A stretch of 64,000 bases of DNA from Oribacterium asaccharolyticum ACB7 (GCF_000238075.1 NZ_JH414504.1:1064944-1128943), one strand, 5' to 3'; counted from the first letter of the stretch, positions 25,350 through 34,659 are shown. Made by a program: numbers and translations. Notes: generated from the letters alone by a model not told the origin.

Positions 25350-26602
25350 TCTTTTCCTCCGAACTTTCGCATCTCCTCTATCAAATCATACACTCGCTCT
25401 CCGGAAAGAATCGTGTTCTTTCTGTCCTGAAACAGGGTGCCGTAACGATCCTCCATTTGCCTCCAGCGCTCTTCCCTCTCTCTTTCTTCCCGCTCTTTTT
25501 CTTCCGTGAAAATGTCGGAAAAGCTAAGCTGTCTTCCTTCATTTTCCTCCAAATGATAAAAACCTTCCCCGATTAGCCGGACTCTGCGCCTGGGAATCTG
25601 CTGTAAGAGGGCAGAGGCATTTTTATACAAGGAAAATGCACTTTGGGTGCTTTCGGAAATGAGGGCAGAACGGGTAATGGTTTTCATATCCGCAAAGGTG
25701 ATTTTTAGAGAAACCCCTCTTGCATAAAGCCCGTATCGCTTCGCCCGATTCTCCACACGGAAGGATAGGAGAAACAGCACATCATCCAAAAAGGAATAGT
25801 CCGTCACATCCTCCTGAAAAGTCATTTCTTTGCTGATGCTTTGGGTGTCCTCCGGACGGTAGGGAACCACTTTTCGATGGTCGATACCGTAGGAAAGCTC
25901 CAAGAGCATTTTCCCCTGATTTCCCAGAAGACGAAGCACTTCCTTTTCTTTTTCCTGCAAATCCTTTACGGTATAAATCCCGAAGGAATGAAGTTTTTCC
26001 GCCGTTTTTGCCCCTACCGTGAAAAGCGCCCGAACATCTCTGTCCCGTAAAAGCTCTACATAATCTTCTCTTCTTTGAATCATAAAGAAACCGTTGGGCT
26101 TCTTCTCTTCACTGGCGGTTTTTGCCGCCGTTTTCCCATAAGCGATCCCTACAGAGCAGGTAAGCCTCAGCTCTTCCGCAACCCTCCTTTGAATTTCCCG
26201 CCCGATTTTTTCCGCTTCGAAAAAATCTTTGGCCACCTTGGTTAAATCAAGATAGCCCTCGTCGAGGGCAATGTATTCTACCTGCTTGGTATAGCTTTCC
26301 AGAATTTCATGGAGCTCCTCTGACACCGCCTTATACTTTTCAAAATCCGGATACAGAAAAACAGCCTTCGGGCAAAGCCGAAAGGCTTCTTTGCTGTTCA
26401 TGGCGGAACGGACACCGTATTTTCTTGCTTCATAATTGCAGGTTGCCACCACGCCCCGCTCCGTGGGTTTCGCACCGATAATCAGGGGCTTATCTTTAAG
26501 AGTCGGATTGTCCCGCATTTCCACGGAAGCATAAAAGGCGTCCATATCCACATGAAGGATGATTTGATTTTCTTGATATTCAGCATACAAAGATTCTGGC
26601 AT
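25346..26602 (-). CDS. dinB: DNA polymerase IV (Y family)
   Basis: 418 residues, slightly longer than usual. Catalytic HVDMDAFYASVE (first Asp) and ALDEGYLDLT (Asp-Glu pair) are present; the second motif is more often SIDEAYLD. Thumb HhH region KTAEKLHSFGIYTVKDL and little-finger region (about 240-350) follow. The tail to the end (EEKEREEREREERWRQ) is a charged helix without a clear beta-clamp box that I can point to. Translesion synthesis. Confidence 0.92.
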   Translation of the reverse strand: MPESLYAEYQENQIILHVDMDAFYASVEMRDNPTLKDKPLIIGAKPTERGVVATCNYEARKYGVRSAMNSKEAFRLCPKAVFLYPDFEKYKAVSEELHEILESYTKQVEYIALDEGYLDLTKVAKDFFEAEKIGREIQRRVAEELRLTCSVGIAYGKTAAKTASEEKKPNGFFMIQRREDYVELLRDRDVRALFTVGAKTAEKLHSFGIYTVKDLQEKEKEVLRLLGNQGKMLLELSYGIDHRKVVPYRPEDTQSISKEMTFQEDVTDYSFLDDVLFLLSFRVENRAKRYGLYARGVSLKITFADMKTITRSALISESTQSAFSLYKNASALLQQIPRRRVRLIGEGFYHLEENEGRQLSFSDIFTEEKEREEREREERWRQMEDRYGTLFQDRKNTILSGERVYDLIEEMRKFGGKD

Positions 26603-26651
26603 TTTATCAGGCTTTCTTATATTTTACTTCTTTGTTTCTTTAAGTCCGCAT

Positions 26652-27284
26652 TCAATTTTTGACTTCCATTCCATACTTCTTTAAGTCCACTTTTCCGTCC
26701 TTCACTTCCACTCCATCTTCTTCCAGGCGTTTTCTCTGTTCATCCTCTCCTCCGAAAGCAAAGGCAGGAGCAAGCTCTCCCTTGGAATTCACAACCCGAA
26801 AGCAGGGGATATGCTTCGGATCCGGATTCTTATGCAGGGCATTTCCCACGGCACGAGACATCTTTTTATTTCCCGCCATCTCCGCAACCTCCGCATAGGT
26901 GGCTACCTTGCCCTTGGGGATCTTCTTCACCGCCTCGTAAATCCTTTTTGTGGGGGAATCGGAAATGAGGCTGTAGCTTTCCGAAATCATTCTCCGAAGC
27001 TCTTCCTCAGGAATACTGCCGTCTAAAAGGATTGTATTCCAATGCTCTTTATTCTGGTGATAGGCAGGCTGCACCGCAGGATAAACTCTTCTCCAAAAAT
27101 CCCGCCATTCCGGATGTACCTTCACATTCAGGTTCACGAAACCATCTCTTTCGTAGATAAGCAGAAAAGCCTTTTTATTTTCCCGAAAACGAATCAGCTC
27201 CCAATCCGCCGTACGGAAAGGACAGTCTATATAGCTATCCGGAAAAGACAAGCCGAATTGTATTGCTTCTTCTCTCGTTTTCAT
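26652..27284 (-). CDS. MmcQ/YjbR domain fused to MGMT-like DNA-binding domain
   Basis: 210 residues. N-terminal MmcQ/YjbR domain at about 1-105 (FPDSYIDCPF, LNVKVHPEWRDFWRRVYPAV, HWNTILLDGSIP). C-terminal domain at about 112-195 is of the O6-alkylguanine methyltransferase type (IYEAVKKIPKGKVATYAEVA, MSRAVGNALHKNPDP). The active-site motif reads IPCFRVV: Cys161 is kept but the His of PCHRV is Phe. It could be a weak transferase, an alkyltransferase-like lesion binder, or a regulator; the change argues against normal activity. Confidence 0.8.
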   Translation of the reverse strand: MKTREEAIQFGLSFPDSYIDCPFRTADWELIRFRENKKAFLLIYERDGFVNLNVKVHPEWRDFWRRVYPAVQPAYHQNKEHWNTILLDGSIPEEELRRMISESYSLISDSPTKRIYEAVKKIPKGKVATYAEVAEMAGNKKMSRAVGNALHKNPDPKHIPCFRVVNSKGELAPAFAFGGEDEQRKRLEEDGVEVKDGKVDLKKYGMEVKN

Positions 27285-27308
27285 TGCTTTCTCCTTCTAC
27301 CTGTTTTT

Positions 27309-28394
27309 TTAAGAAGCCAATTTCATATCCCCCTCTTTAATCCATCCCATTTTCCGGCAAAAGGCGGAACAAAGTAAGGATAAAATAGCCGGAAGAATAA
27401 AGCAGAGAAGCAGTAAGGAAATCCAGTCCATCGCTGTTACAGCGGACTTACCGCCCTCCTCTACCGCCTTTAGCCATCCGGTATATACACCAATCGGGCC
27501 TACGAGTCCACATGTTCCCATACCGGAAGTCACCGCAGGTCCATTATTTTCAAAATGGAAAATGCAGGTCGCCAAGGGTCCTGTAATCATGGATGTAAAG
27601 GTCGCGGGAATCCAAATCCTCGGATTTTTTACGATATTTCCCATCTGCAACATGGAAGTTCCCAAGCCTTGAGAAACAAGCCCGGATACTCCATTTTCCT
27701 GAAAAGAAATTACCGCAAACCCCACCATCTGTGCGCAGCAACCTGCCACAGCCGCTCCTCCTGCAAGGCCGGTGAGTCCAAGAGCCGCACAAATGGCTGC
27801 AGAGGAAATCGGAAGGGTGAGAGCAATACCCACGAGAGCCGAAACCAGGATTCCCATAAAGAAGGGCTGCAGTTCCGTCGCCCACATGATGAGGCTTCCT
27901 ACCTGTATAGCCGCTTTACCGATAAGCGGTGCCAAAAGAGCGGAGAACAGCATTCCAGAGCCTATCGTCACAAGAGGAGTCACCAGAATATCCACCTTCG
28001 TTTCTTTAGAAACCGCCTTTCCGATCTCTGTGGAAAGAATAGCCACAAATAGTACGGCGAGTGGTCCTCCGGCTCCTCCCAAAGCATTGGAAGCAAAGCC
28101 CACGGTAATTAAGGAGAACAGAACCAGAGGAGGCGCTTGCAAAGCATAGGCAATAGCCGTAGCCATAGCCGGCCCGCTCATTGCGGAAGCCATAGCGCCC
28201 ACAGTGTAATCCACACCGCCGATAGTAGCCACTACTCGGGTTAATGCGGAAACTCCGAGGCGTTGCCCTATCGTATTTAAAATAGTGCCGATTAAGAGGG
28301 AGCAAAAAAGTCCCTGCGCCATAGCGGATAAGGCATCTATCCCGTAGCGTTTCAGTGAAATTTCAATATTTTTTCTCTTTAAAAAAGCCTGCAT
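27309..28394 (-). CDS. PTS EIIC-like membrane protein (PF13303 type)
   Basis: 361 residues, about ten hydrophobic helices rich in Gly and Ala. Fits the PTS_EIIC_2 group (ALTRVVATIGGVDYTVGAMASA, GPAMATAIAYAL, NNGPAVTSGMGTCGLVGPIG). No EIIA or EIIB gene is near, so sugar phosphorylation is uncertain and members may be stand-alone transporters. Starts behind AGGAGGAAG. Confidence 0.8.
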   Translation of the reverse strand: MQAFLKRKNIEISLKRYGIDALSAMAQGLFCSLLIGTILNTIGQRLGVSALTRVVATIGGVDYTVGAMASAMSGPAMATAIAYALQAPPLVLFSLITVGFASNALGGAGGPLAVLFVAILSTEIGKAVSKETKVDILVTPLVTIGSGMLFSALLAPLIGKAAIQVGSLIMWATELQPFFMGILVSALVGIALTLPISSAAICAALGLTGLAGGAAVAGCCAQMVGFAVISFQENGVSGLVSQGLGTSMLQMGNIVKNPRIWIPATFTSMITGPLATCIFHFENNGPAVTSGMGTCGLVGPIGVYTGWLKAVEEGGKSAVTAMDWISLLLLCFILPAILSLLCSAFCRKMGWIKEGDMKLAS

Positions 28395-28552
28395 TTTCTT
28401 CCTCCTGCCTTTCTGTTCGAGCTATCCGATGTTTAGCTCTTTGATTCTTGCTTTTCAATTCCGGCTTTCCTATTCTAGCTATCCGATTCTAACTTTCCTT
28501 TATAAGCGATCTTTAAGCCTATACTATTTTAACTGTTTTTCAAAAAATACAG

Positions 28553-29857
28553 CTATTCCCTTACATATAGCGGCTCCTCAGTCCTTGCTCCCTTTGCAAA
28601 ATCTCCTCTTTGTAAGGTCACAAAATCCATATAGGGAACCCGATGCAAAATATCCCGACAGCTTTCATAGATTTCCTTAAAGCATTCATGACAATGCTCC
28701 TCCGGCATGTCCACAATAATCAGATAAGAAGTAGTTCCGCTTTCATCCCTTTTTAAAAGCATATCCAACATTGCAATCTCGGAATGTGTCTTTGCAAAGG
28801 ATATAAGTCTCCTATGCAAGGCTTCCACTTCTTCATTTTCCTCCGGATAGCCCAGCAGAACCTCCGTATCTTTCTTCACTTCCACGGACTGTACTTTCGC
28901 TTCCCCAAATTCACTTTGGTATCCCGGGGAACTCATCAGGTTATGGATAAGTGTAGGGCTTACATAGAAGAGCTGTGGTCCATAAGGATTAATTACAAAT
29001 CCCTCTCCCTTAGTAAGCATGGAAACAATTTGAGGGAAGCCGGCAATCATGGTTTCTCTTTTCCATCCTGCCTCCATCTGCTGATTCATAGCCCCCATTT
29101 GCTGATCCATAGCGCCCAGTGCAAACCAATCCGTAAACACCGGAAGGGCCGATTCTCCCCGATCCATCGTTACATGAGGGATGGTGAGCTTCATCCCCGC
29201 CTTTAGGGTTACAGAGCCATCCTTTTCTCCCATTGGCAGGCTTCCGTCTGTCTCTATCGCCACCAGGTAATGACTTCGTACCAGCTCTCTAAAAAAGAGA
29301 TTCAGAAATTCTCCCTCTCCTTGCCTTTCAAAAAACACGCGACTTAAGCCTAAAAGATAGGGATTCTCCACCGCTTGATGCACATTTGCTTCAATCTGAT
29401 AGGGAATATCCGTGATTACAGCATATTTCCAGTCCGGAGAAAGAATATCTTTTCGAGAGAAGAAGAGCTTTACCCTTCTCGCCCCTTGTGTTTCCGGTGT
29501 TTCCTCTTGTTCCTCTTGTTCCTCTTTTTTTACCTGCTCCGCAAATGTCGTACTTTCTTCTATCTTCATAATCGTTAGGTGAGAAATCGTTCCATCACGA
29601 TGCAGGGCATAAGCTTTCTCCCCTTCTTTGGCATTTCCAAAGAGTTGGCCTTCTACAGAAAAACAATCCCCCTCTACAGTTGCATAGCTTTCCGCCATCA
29701 GAGTAAAGCGGGTTCGCTCAGCTCTGTCATGGTTTTCTTGCTGCTCTACATTGTCATTGCTATGCTTCTCGGAATCGACTCCATTCCCACTATTCCTTTG
29801 ATTTTCAGACTTAGCCTCGTCTTTTCGAGCAAAAAACTTCTTTAATCCTTCTAACAT
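28553..29857 (-). CDS. SseB-like protein with N-terminal beta-barrel-like domain
   Basis: 434 residues from ATG 29857, the codon behind GGGAGGATAGA; the frame opens seven codons earlier. A low-complexity segment (about 10-45) is followed by a domain with VEGDCFSVEGQLFGNAKEGE that resembles translation-factor domain 2. An SseB-type domain follows (LPVFTDWFALGA, GFVINPYGPQLFYVSP) and then an SseB C-terminal domain with EVLLGYPEENEEVEALHRRL and YLIIVDMPEEHCHECF. SseB proteins are linked to serine sensitivity; the precise role is unknown. Confidence 0.7.
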   Translation of the reverse strand: MLEGLKKFFARKDEAKSENQRNSGNGVDSEKHSNDNVEQQENHDRAERTRFTLMAESYATVEGDCFSVEGQLFGNAKEGEKAYALHRDGTISHLTIMKIEESTTFAEQVKKEEQEEQEETPETQGARRVKLFFSRKDILSPDWKYAVITDIPYQIEANVHQAVENPYLLGLSRVFFERQGEGEFLNLFFRELVRSHYLVAIETDGSLPMGEKDGSVTLKAGMKLTIPHVTMDRGESALPVFTDWFALGAMDQQMGAMNQQMEAGWKRETMIAGFPQIVSMLTKGEGFVINPYGPQLFYVSPTLIHNLMSSPGYQSEFGEAKVQSVEVKKDTEVLLGYPEENEEVEALHRRLISFAKTHSEIAMLDMLLKRDESGTTSYLIIVDMPEEHCHECFKEIYESCRDILHRVPYMDFVTLQRGDFAKGARTEEPLYVRE

Positions 29858-29879
29858 TCTATCCTCCCGAAATCGCATA

Positions 29880-30221
29880 ATTTCAGACTAAAGATTTGCG
29901 AAATCCCCTTTGTCCCTGTTCCTTTTGTGCTATACTGTAGGCAAATACTATATCCCTTAAAAAAATCTTGAACTCACAGCATTCTCTATAATCTCAAAAA
30001 CATAAAAAGCAATTCTATAAAGTTTCTAAAAAGTAAACCTACTCAAGTATTTTATCTTATTATTCCACTGTATTCCATACACTTATTTATCTTCTATAAC
30101 TCTTCTAAGGCTATCGTCACGTATCCTAATATTTTGTATAGATTCATGCATTATCACAATACTCTTCTTTTATTTTAATTCATTCTTCTTTTTTCCCTTA
30201 GCAAAATCAGTTCCATTTTCT
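29880..30221. other. AT-rich gene-free gap
   Basis: About 340 bp between divergent genes with no convincing ORF or RNA gene. It contains a plus-strand TGCTATACT (extended -10 like) near 29930 without a well placed -35. Confidence 0.5.
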
Positions 30222-30250
30222 TTGACACCCTATTAAATAGGGTGTATCAT
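30222..30250 (+). promoter_or_regulatory. higBA promoter with operator in the spacer
   Basis: Perfect -35 TTGACA (30222-30227), 17-bp spacer, -10 TATCAT (30245-30250). A perfect palindrome with 10-bp arms (ACACCCTATT / AATAGGGTGT, 30225-30245, one central base) fills the spacer and touches both boxes, so the antitoxin could block polymerase directly. Confidence 0.8.
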
Positions 30251-30266
30251 ATCAGGAGACAAGACT

Positions 30267-30617
30267 ATGACAAGAACATTTATTCAAACCAATGAGTTTT
30301 CCAAAAATTGGGATATATTGGGCTTTGATGATGAAGACCTACGCTTATTGGAACTTAGCATTCTAGAACATCCGGAAAAATATCCTATCATGAAAGGAAC
30401 CGGTGGGCTTCGAAAAGCCAGAATTTCTTTGGATAAAAAAGGGAAAAGCGGAGGAGCCAGAGTTTGCTTCGTGGATTTTATTTTGGTTGAGACGGTATAT
30501 CTGATTACCGTATACGGAAAGAAAGAAAAAGACAATCTTTCCAACGCAGAACGAAATCAAATCAAAAAGATGATTGATACGCTAAAAAAGACCTTGGAGG
30601 AGGCACACAATGAGTAA
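30267..30617 (+). CDS. RelE/HigB-type toxin
   Basis: 116 residues. RelE/HigB-2 features: IQTNEFSKNWDILG, the GTGGLRKARI strand with basic residues, ARVCFVDFILVETVYLITVYGKKEKDNLS and the helix NQIKKMIDTLKK. Toxin precedes antitoxin, as in hig modules. Start ATG 30267 behind AGGAG. Overlaps the antitoxin by 8 bp. Confidence 0.85.
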   Translation: MTRTFIQTNEFSKNWDILGFDDEDLRLLELSILEHPEKYPIMKGTGGLRKARISLDKKGKSGGARVCFVDFILVETVYLITVYGKKEKDNLSNAERNQIKKMIDTLKKTLEEAHNE

Positions 30618-30945
30618 AAAAGCAGTATTCGACAGCATTTTATCCGGACTAAATGAAGCACTGGAAGATGCAAAAAAAGAGACTCCCTCGTTAAAAAGAC
30701 AGCAGGTCACCGTTATTCCGCTTAAAGTATATGGAGCAAATGATATAAAAAAAATCAGAAATTCAACCGGTCTGTCCCAAAAATACTTTGCAAGTTATAT
30801 GGGCGTTTCCATTAAAACTGTAGAAGCTTGGGAAGCAGGTACCAACCATCCTTCCGGTTCAGCCAGCAGACTTCTTCACATGATGGAATTGGATAACGAA
30901 CTCACAGAAAAATATCCCTTTATTTCCAAGGCTTCCTCCACCTGA
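30610..30945 (+). CDS. HigA-type antitoxin (XRE helix-turn-helix)
   Basis: 111 residues. N-terminal toxin-binding segment (FDSILSGLNEALEDAKKE) and C-terminal HTH: DIKKIRNSTGLSQKYFASYMGVSIKTVEAWEAGTNHPSG. The acidic-helix-then-HTH order is that of the RelB/HigA-2 type encoded after RelE-like toxins. Likely binds the palindrome in its own promoter. Confidence 0.88.
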   Translation: MSKKAVFDSILSGLNEALEDAKKETPSLKRQQVTVIPLKVYGANDIKKIRNSTGLSQKYFASYMGVSIKTVEAWEAGTNHPSGSASRLLHMMELDNELTEKYPFISKASST

Positions 30946-31087
30946 TATTTTTCACAAGAAAATCACACCCTTCTTTCTTCAAGAGGTCTATACTATGCGA
31001 CGAAGAATAGCATGATTTCACGAAAAGATGTATAGTACTTGAACAATGCAGATTCCCCGAAGGGATGGAAGGTCGAAAGGAGTCGTT

Positions 31088-31393
31088 ATGGAAATCCAAA
31101 AAACAGCCAGTGCCGGCACTACGGAGAAATGTGATTGCCTGGTAACCGTTTCCAAAGGAAGCGGCGGCAGAACGGTGCAGCTTAAGTCCAAGGTGCTCTA
31201 CGAGTACGGAGACAGAATGGTCGCCTTGGTACACCAGTGCCTTACGAAAATGGGCATTCAGGATGCCCTCGTGGAGGTAGAGGACATGGGCGCCTTTGAC
31301 CACATCCTTGTGGCAAGATTACAGGCCGCTGTTTACCGCAGTCAGGATAAAACGGAAAATATTCCTTGGGGGGAGCTGCTCTATGAATCATAA
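31088..31393 (+). CDS. citD: Citrate lyase acyl carrier protein (gamma subunit)
   Basis: 101 residues from ATG 31088 behind AAAGGAG. Carries the Ser that is modified with the phosphoribosyl-dephospho-CoA group, in TASAGTTEKCDCLV near residue 8-14. Overlaps citE by 11 bp. First gene of citDEF, which together cleave citrate to acetate and oxaloacetate. Confidence 0.92.
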   Translation: MEIQKTASAGTTEKCDCLVTVSKGSGGRTVQLKSKVLYEYGDRMVALVHQCLTKMGIQDALVEVEDMGAFDHILVARLQAAVYRSQDKTENIPWGELLYES

Positions 31394-32285
31394 AAATCGT
31401 CTGCGAAGAAGCATGATGTTTCTGAACGCACAGAAACCGAATCTTTTAAAGGATCCTTATATCTATGGGGCGGACTCCTTGATTTTCGATCTGGAGGATG
31501 CTGTAGCCCTTGGAGAAAAGGATGCTGCAAGGTTTACCCTCTTTCATGCCTTAAAAAAAGTAGATTATCAAAACGCAGAAAAAGTGGTGCGGATTAACGG
31601 CATCGATACCCCCTTTTGGAAGGAGGATATTCGCTGCGTCGTCTTTGCCGGCTGTGACAGCATTCGCATTCCGAAAACGGAATCCAAGGAGGATATTCTT
31701 TTGGTGGAAGCGGAAGTAGCAAAGGCGGAACAAGAAGCCGGTGTGGCTCCCGGAAGCACCCTTCTTATGGCGGCCATTGAGTCTGCCAAGGGCGTGGTGC
31801 ATTTGGAAGAAATATGCCATGCCTCGGAGAGACTCTTCGGGGTAGCTTTATCCGCAGGAGATTATACCAAGGATTTACATACAGGAATCAGCGAAAGCGG
31901 CGTAGAGCTAAGCGGTGCAAGGCAACTGATGATTATTCATGCCAGAGCCGCAGGAATACAGTGCTTTGATACCGTTTATACCAATCTGGAGGATATGGAA
32001 GGCTTCCGGAAGGAAGTGGAGCTGATTCACACCATGGGCTTTGACGGAAAGTCCATTATAAACCCGAGACAGATTCCCGTTGTGCATGCTGTTTATACGC
32101 CAAGCGAGGAGGAAATTACCTTTGCCGAAAAAGTAGTACAGGAAATTGATGAGAAACGAAGTCAGGGCATCGGCGTATTTACCGTAGATGGGAAAATGAT
32201 AGATATCGCCTTTTATGACGGAGCCAAAAGAACCCTTGCGCTGGCAAAGGCTGCCGGCGTTTTGGAGGAGGTGCAAAATGATTAA
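31383..32285 (+). CDS. citE: Citrate lyase beta subunit (citryl-ACP lyase)
   Basis: 300 residues from ATG 31383. HpcH/HpaI-CitE fold: RRSMMFLNAQKPNLLKD, DSLIFDLEDAVALGEKD, RINGIDTPFW, and AAIESAKGVVHLEEI with the metal-binding Glu; SAGDYTKDL and DGKSIINPRQIPVVHAVY near the end. Cleaves the citryl thioester. Overlaps citF by 8 bp (ATGATTAA). Confidence 0.93.
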   Translation: MNHKNRLRRSMMFLNAQKPNLLKDPYIYGADSLIFDLEDAVALGEKDAARFTLFHALKKVDYQNAEKVVRINGIDTPFWKEDIRCVVFAGCDSIRIPKTESKEDILLVEAEVAKAEQEAGVAPGSTLLMAAIESAKGVVHLEEICHASERLFGVALSAGDYTKDLHTGISESGVELSGARQLMIIHARAAGIQCFDTVYTNLEDMEGFRKEVELIHTMGFDGKSIINPRQIPVVHAVYTPSEEEITFAEKVVQEIDEKRSQGIGVFTVDGKMIDIAFYDGAKRTLALAKAAGVLEEVQND

Positions 32286-33852
32286 TGCAGTGGGTAGAGA
32301 GATTCCGGATGCGGTTTTAGCGGAAACCGGGAAAACGGTATTTCGGGGGAGCAGACATTTTGACGGCTATTCTTATGAAAAGACAGCAGTAAAAGCAAGA
32401 GCACGAATCGGTGGCGAGGGCAGTAAACTGGAGAAGGATTTGCAGGAGGTTTTGCGAAAATGCAACGCCCATGACGGCATGACCATCAGCTTTCATCATC
32501 ATTTTCGGGAAGGAGACCTGGTGGCTATGCAGGTGATGCAGGCTATTCACGAGATGGGCTTTAAGAACATTACCATCTGTGCCAGCTCCCTAAGCAAAGC
32601 ACAGGACGAGCTGGTTCCCATGCTGGAAGACGGTACCGTAACCCATATCGAAAGCTCCGGAGTTCGGGGGAAAATCGGAGAAGCCATCAGTGAGGGGAAA
32701 TTACAGGGAATCGCTATTCTTCGTTCCCACGGCGGAAGAGTCCGGGCCATCGAAACGGGAGAAACGAAAATCGACATTGCCTTTATCGGGGCTCCAAGCT
32801 GTGATGAATACGGAAATTGCCGGGCAGTAGGGGGAAACAGCAACTGCGGTGTGCTCTCCTACTCTGCCATTGATGCGGAGTATGCCGAGTATGTGGTGGT
32901 TTTAACGGATTGTCTCGTTCCTTTTCCGAATTTTCCGGCAGATATCAGTATGACTGACGTGGACTATGTACTAAAGGTGGATGCTATCGGAGATCCGGAA
33001 AAAATCGCTACCGGTGCCGCCCGTCCCGTGACGGATAGAAGAAAACTGATGATGGCGGAAAGCTGTGCAAAGTTCATTGCCGCTACCCCCTATTTTAAAG
33101 AAGGCTTCACCTTTCAAACCGGTATAGGCGGTGCAGCCAGTGCCACGGCACTTTGTCTTTCGGAGAAAATGCGGGAGAAAAACATTCATATGGGCTTTGG
33201 CGCCGGAGGAATGTCCAAACCCATGTGCGATTTATTGGATGAGGGTTTGGTTTCCTGCCTTTTGGATACCCAGGACTTTGATTTACCTTCTATCGAGAAT
33301 CTGATTTCCCATCCGAAGCATTTTTCCATCAGCACAAAGGAATATGCCGATCCCTTCTGTAAAGGCGCGGTGGTCAATAAACTGGACTTTGTGATTTTAG
33401 GCACTCTGGAAGCAGATATACATTTTCACTGCAATGTGGTGATGAGCTCCGAGGGAGAATTAATGGGGGCTCAGGGAGGACATCCGGATACGGCGGCCGG
33501 AGCAAAATGCACCATTGTCATCACGCCTTTGGTACAGGGAAGAATTCCCACTATTCGAAATGATGTGACTACCGTTACCACCCCCGGGGAAACTGTGGAT
33601 GTGATTGTTACTGACTATGGCATTGCCATTAATCCCCGGCGGCCGGAGCTTTTGGAGGCTGCAAAAGCCGCTAAACTTCCCATAAAGAGTATTGAAGAAT
33701 TACGAGATATTGCCTACAAAATCTGTGGAGAACCGGCTAAACTGGAATTCGAGGATAAGGTAGTTGCCATTATCGAAGCAAGAGACGGCAGTATCATGGA
33801 TGTTGTGAGAAAGCGAAAGGATAAAAGTCTACTTACACTAAGCGCTAGATGA
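32278..33852 (+). CDS. citF: Citrate lyase alpha subunit (acetyl-ACP:citrate CoA-transferase)
   Basis: 524 residues from ATG 32278. CoA-transferase fold with GMTISFHHHFREGD, ATPYFKEGFTFQTGIGGAASA and LGTLEADIHFHCNVVMSSEG. Standard length. No citC, citX or citG gene follows in this window, so activation genes must lie elsewhere. The next gene is 66 bp on. Confidence 0.93.
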   Translation: MINAVGREIPDAVLAETGKTVFRGSRHFDGYSYEKTAVKARARIGGEGSKLEKDLQEVLRKCNAHDGMTISFHHHFREGDLVAMQVMQAIHEMGFKNITICASSLSKAQDELVPMLEDGTVTHIESSGVRGKIGEAISEGKLQGIAILRSHGGRVRAIETGETKIDIAFIGAPSCDEYGNCRAVGGNSNCGVLSYSAIDAEYAEYVVVLTDCLVPFPNFPADISMTDVDYVLKVDAIGDPEKIATGAARPVTDRRKLMMAESCAKFIAATPYFKEGFTFQTGIGGAASATALCLSEKMREKNIHMGFGAGGMSKPMCDLLDEGLVSCLLDTQDFDLPSIENLISHPKHFSISTKEYADPFCKGAVVNKLDFVILGTLEADIHFHCNVVMSSEGELMGAQGGHPDTAAGAKCTIVITPLVQGRIPTIRNDVTTVTTPGETVDVIVTDYGIAINPRRPELLEAAKAAKLPIKSIEELRDIAYKICGEPAKLEFEDKVVAIIEARDGSIMDVVRKRKDKSLLTLSAR

Positions 33853-33918
33853 AAACCAGTAAAGCCAAGTGCCATTCTTATAAAACCAAGTATGTAATTT
33901 ACGCCAAGGGAGTTCAAA

Positions 33919-34659
33919 ATGGAATTTTATTGTAAAAGCGGAGAACGAATCCATGTGGATATTCTGGGAGAAGGCTTTCCCATTGTCTTCCTCCATGGAA
34001 ATAATCTGCAAAGCAGCTATTTTGCAAAGCAAAGAGTTCTCGAGAAAAGTTTTAAGCTCCTCTTTGTAGATAGTTTGGGGCATGGGAAATCCGGAGAACT
34101 ACAGGGAGAAACAAGCTTTGCTTACCTTGCTGATAGTCTGGAGGAGCTGCTTTCCTCCCTTTCCATAGAAAAATGTCTTTTGGTGGGGCACAGTGACGGC
34201 GCGAACCTGGCTCTGGAATACGCCGGTCGCCATGGGGAGAGAGTAGCCGGAATTCTGGCAAACAGCGGAAATATTACTTTTTCCGGTCTAAAGTTCCTTC
34301 CCCGCTATGCCTGTTATCTGGAAGAATGGCTCTATCGCTTTTTAGGGCTCTTCCTTCCCGCCTTTAAACGGAAGTCCAGGGTTTCTCCCCTTTTACGGGA
34401 AAATGTGGATGTGCCGAAAGAGATTTTCCGAAAGGCGCCTTACCCCGTAGTGGTTTTGGTGGGTGATAGGGATATGATTAAGCGAAAGCACAGTATGGCT
34501 ATTGCAAAGCTTTTCCCCAAAGGCAAATTTCTGGAAAGAAAAGGACAGGGACACAATATCCCGAAAAAGGATAGCGTTTACTTTAACCGCTTGATAGAAA
34601 AAATGGTGCAGGGCATACAGTTAGAAACTCCGGTTTCCATAGTAAGGAGGAAAAATTGA
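33919..34659 (+). CDS. Alpha/beta hydrolase
   Basis: 246 residues. Catalytic triad visible: nucleophile Ser in VGHSDGANLA (about 93), acid in VGDRDMIKR (about 184) and His in GQGHNIPKK (about 215). Oxyanion region FLHGNNLQ. No signal peptide. Start behind AAGGGAG. The stop overlaps the TTG start of mprF, so the pair is probably co-translated; a role in turnover of aminoacylated lipids is possible by analogy with LpiA/AcvB but is not shown by the sequence. Confidence 0.8.
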   Translation: MEFYCKSGERIHVDILGEGFPIVFLHGNNLQSSYFAKQRVLEKSFKLLFVDSLGHGKSGELQGETSFAYLADSLEELLSSLSIEKCLLVGHSDGANLALEYAGRHGERVAGILANSGNITFSGLKFLPRYACYLEEWLYRFLGLFLPAFKRKSRVSPLLRENVDVPKEIFRKAPYPVVVLVGDRDMIKRKHSMAIAKLFPKGKFLERKGQGHNIPKKDSVYFNRLIEKMVQGIQLETPVSIVRRKN

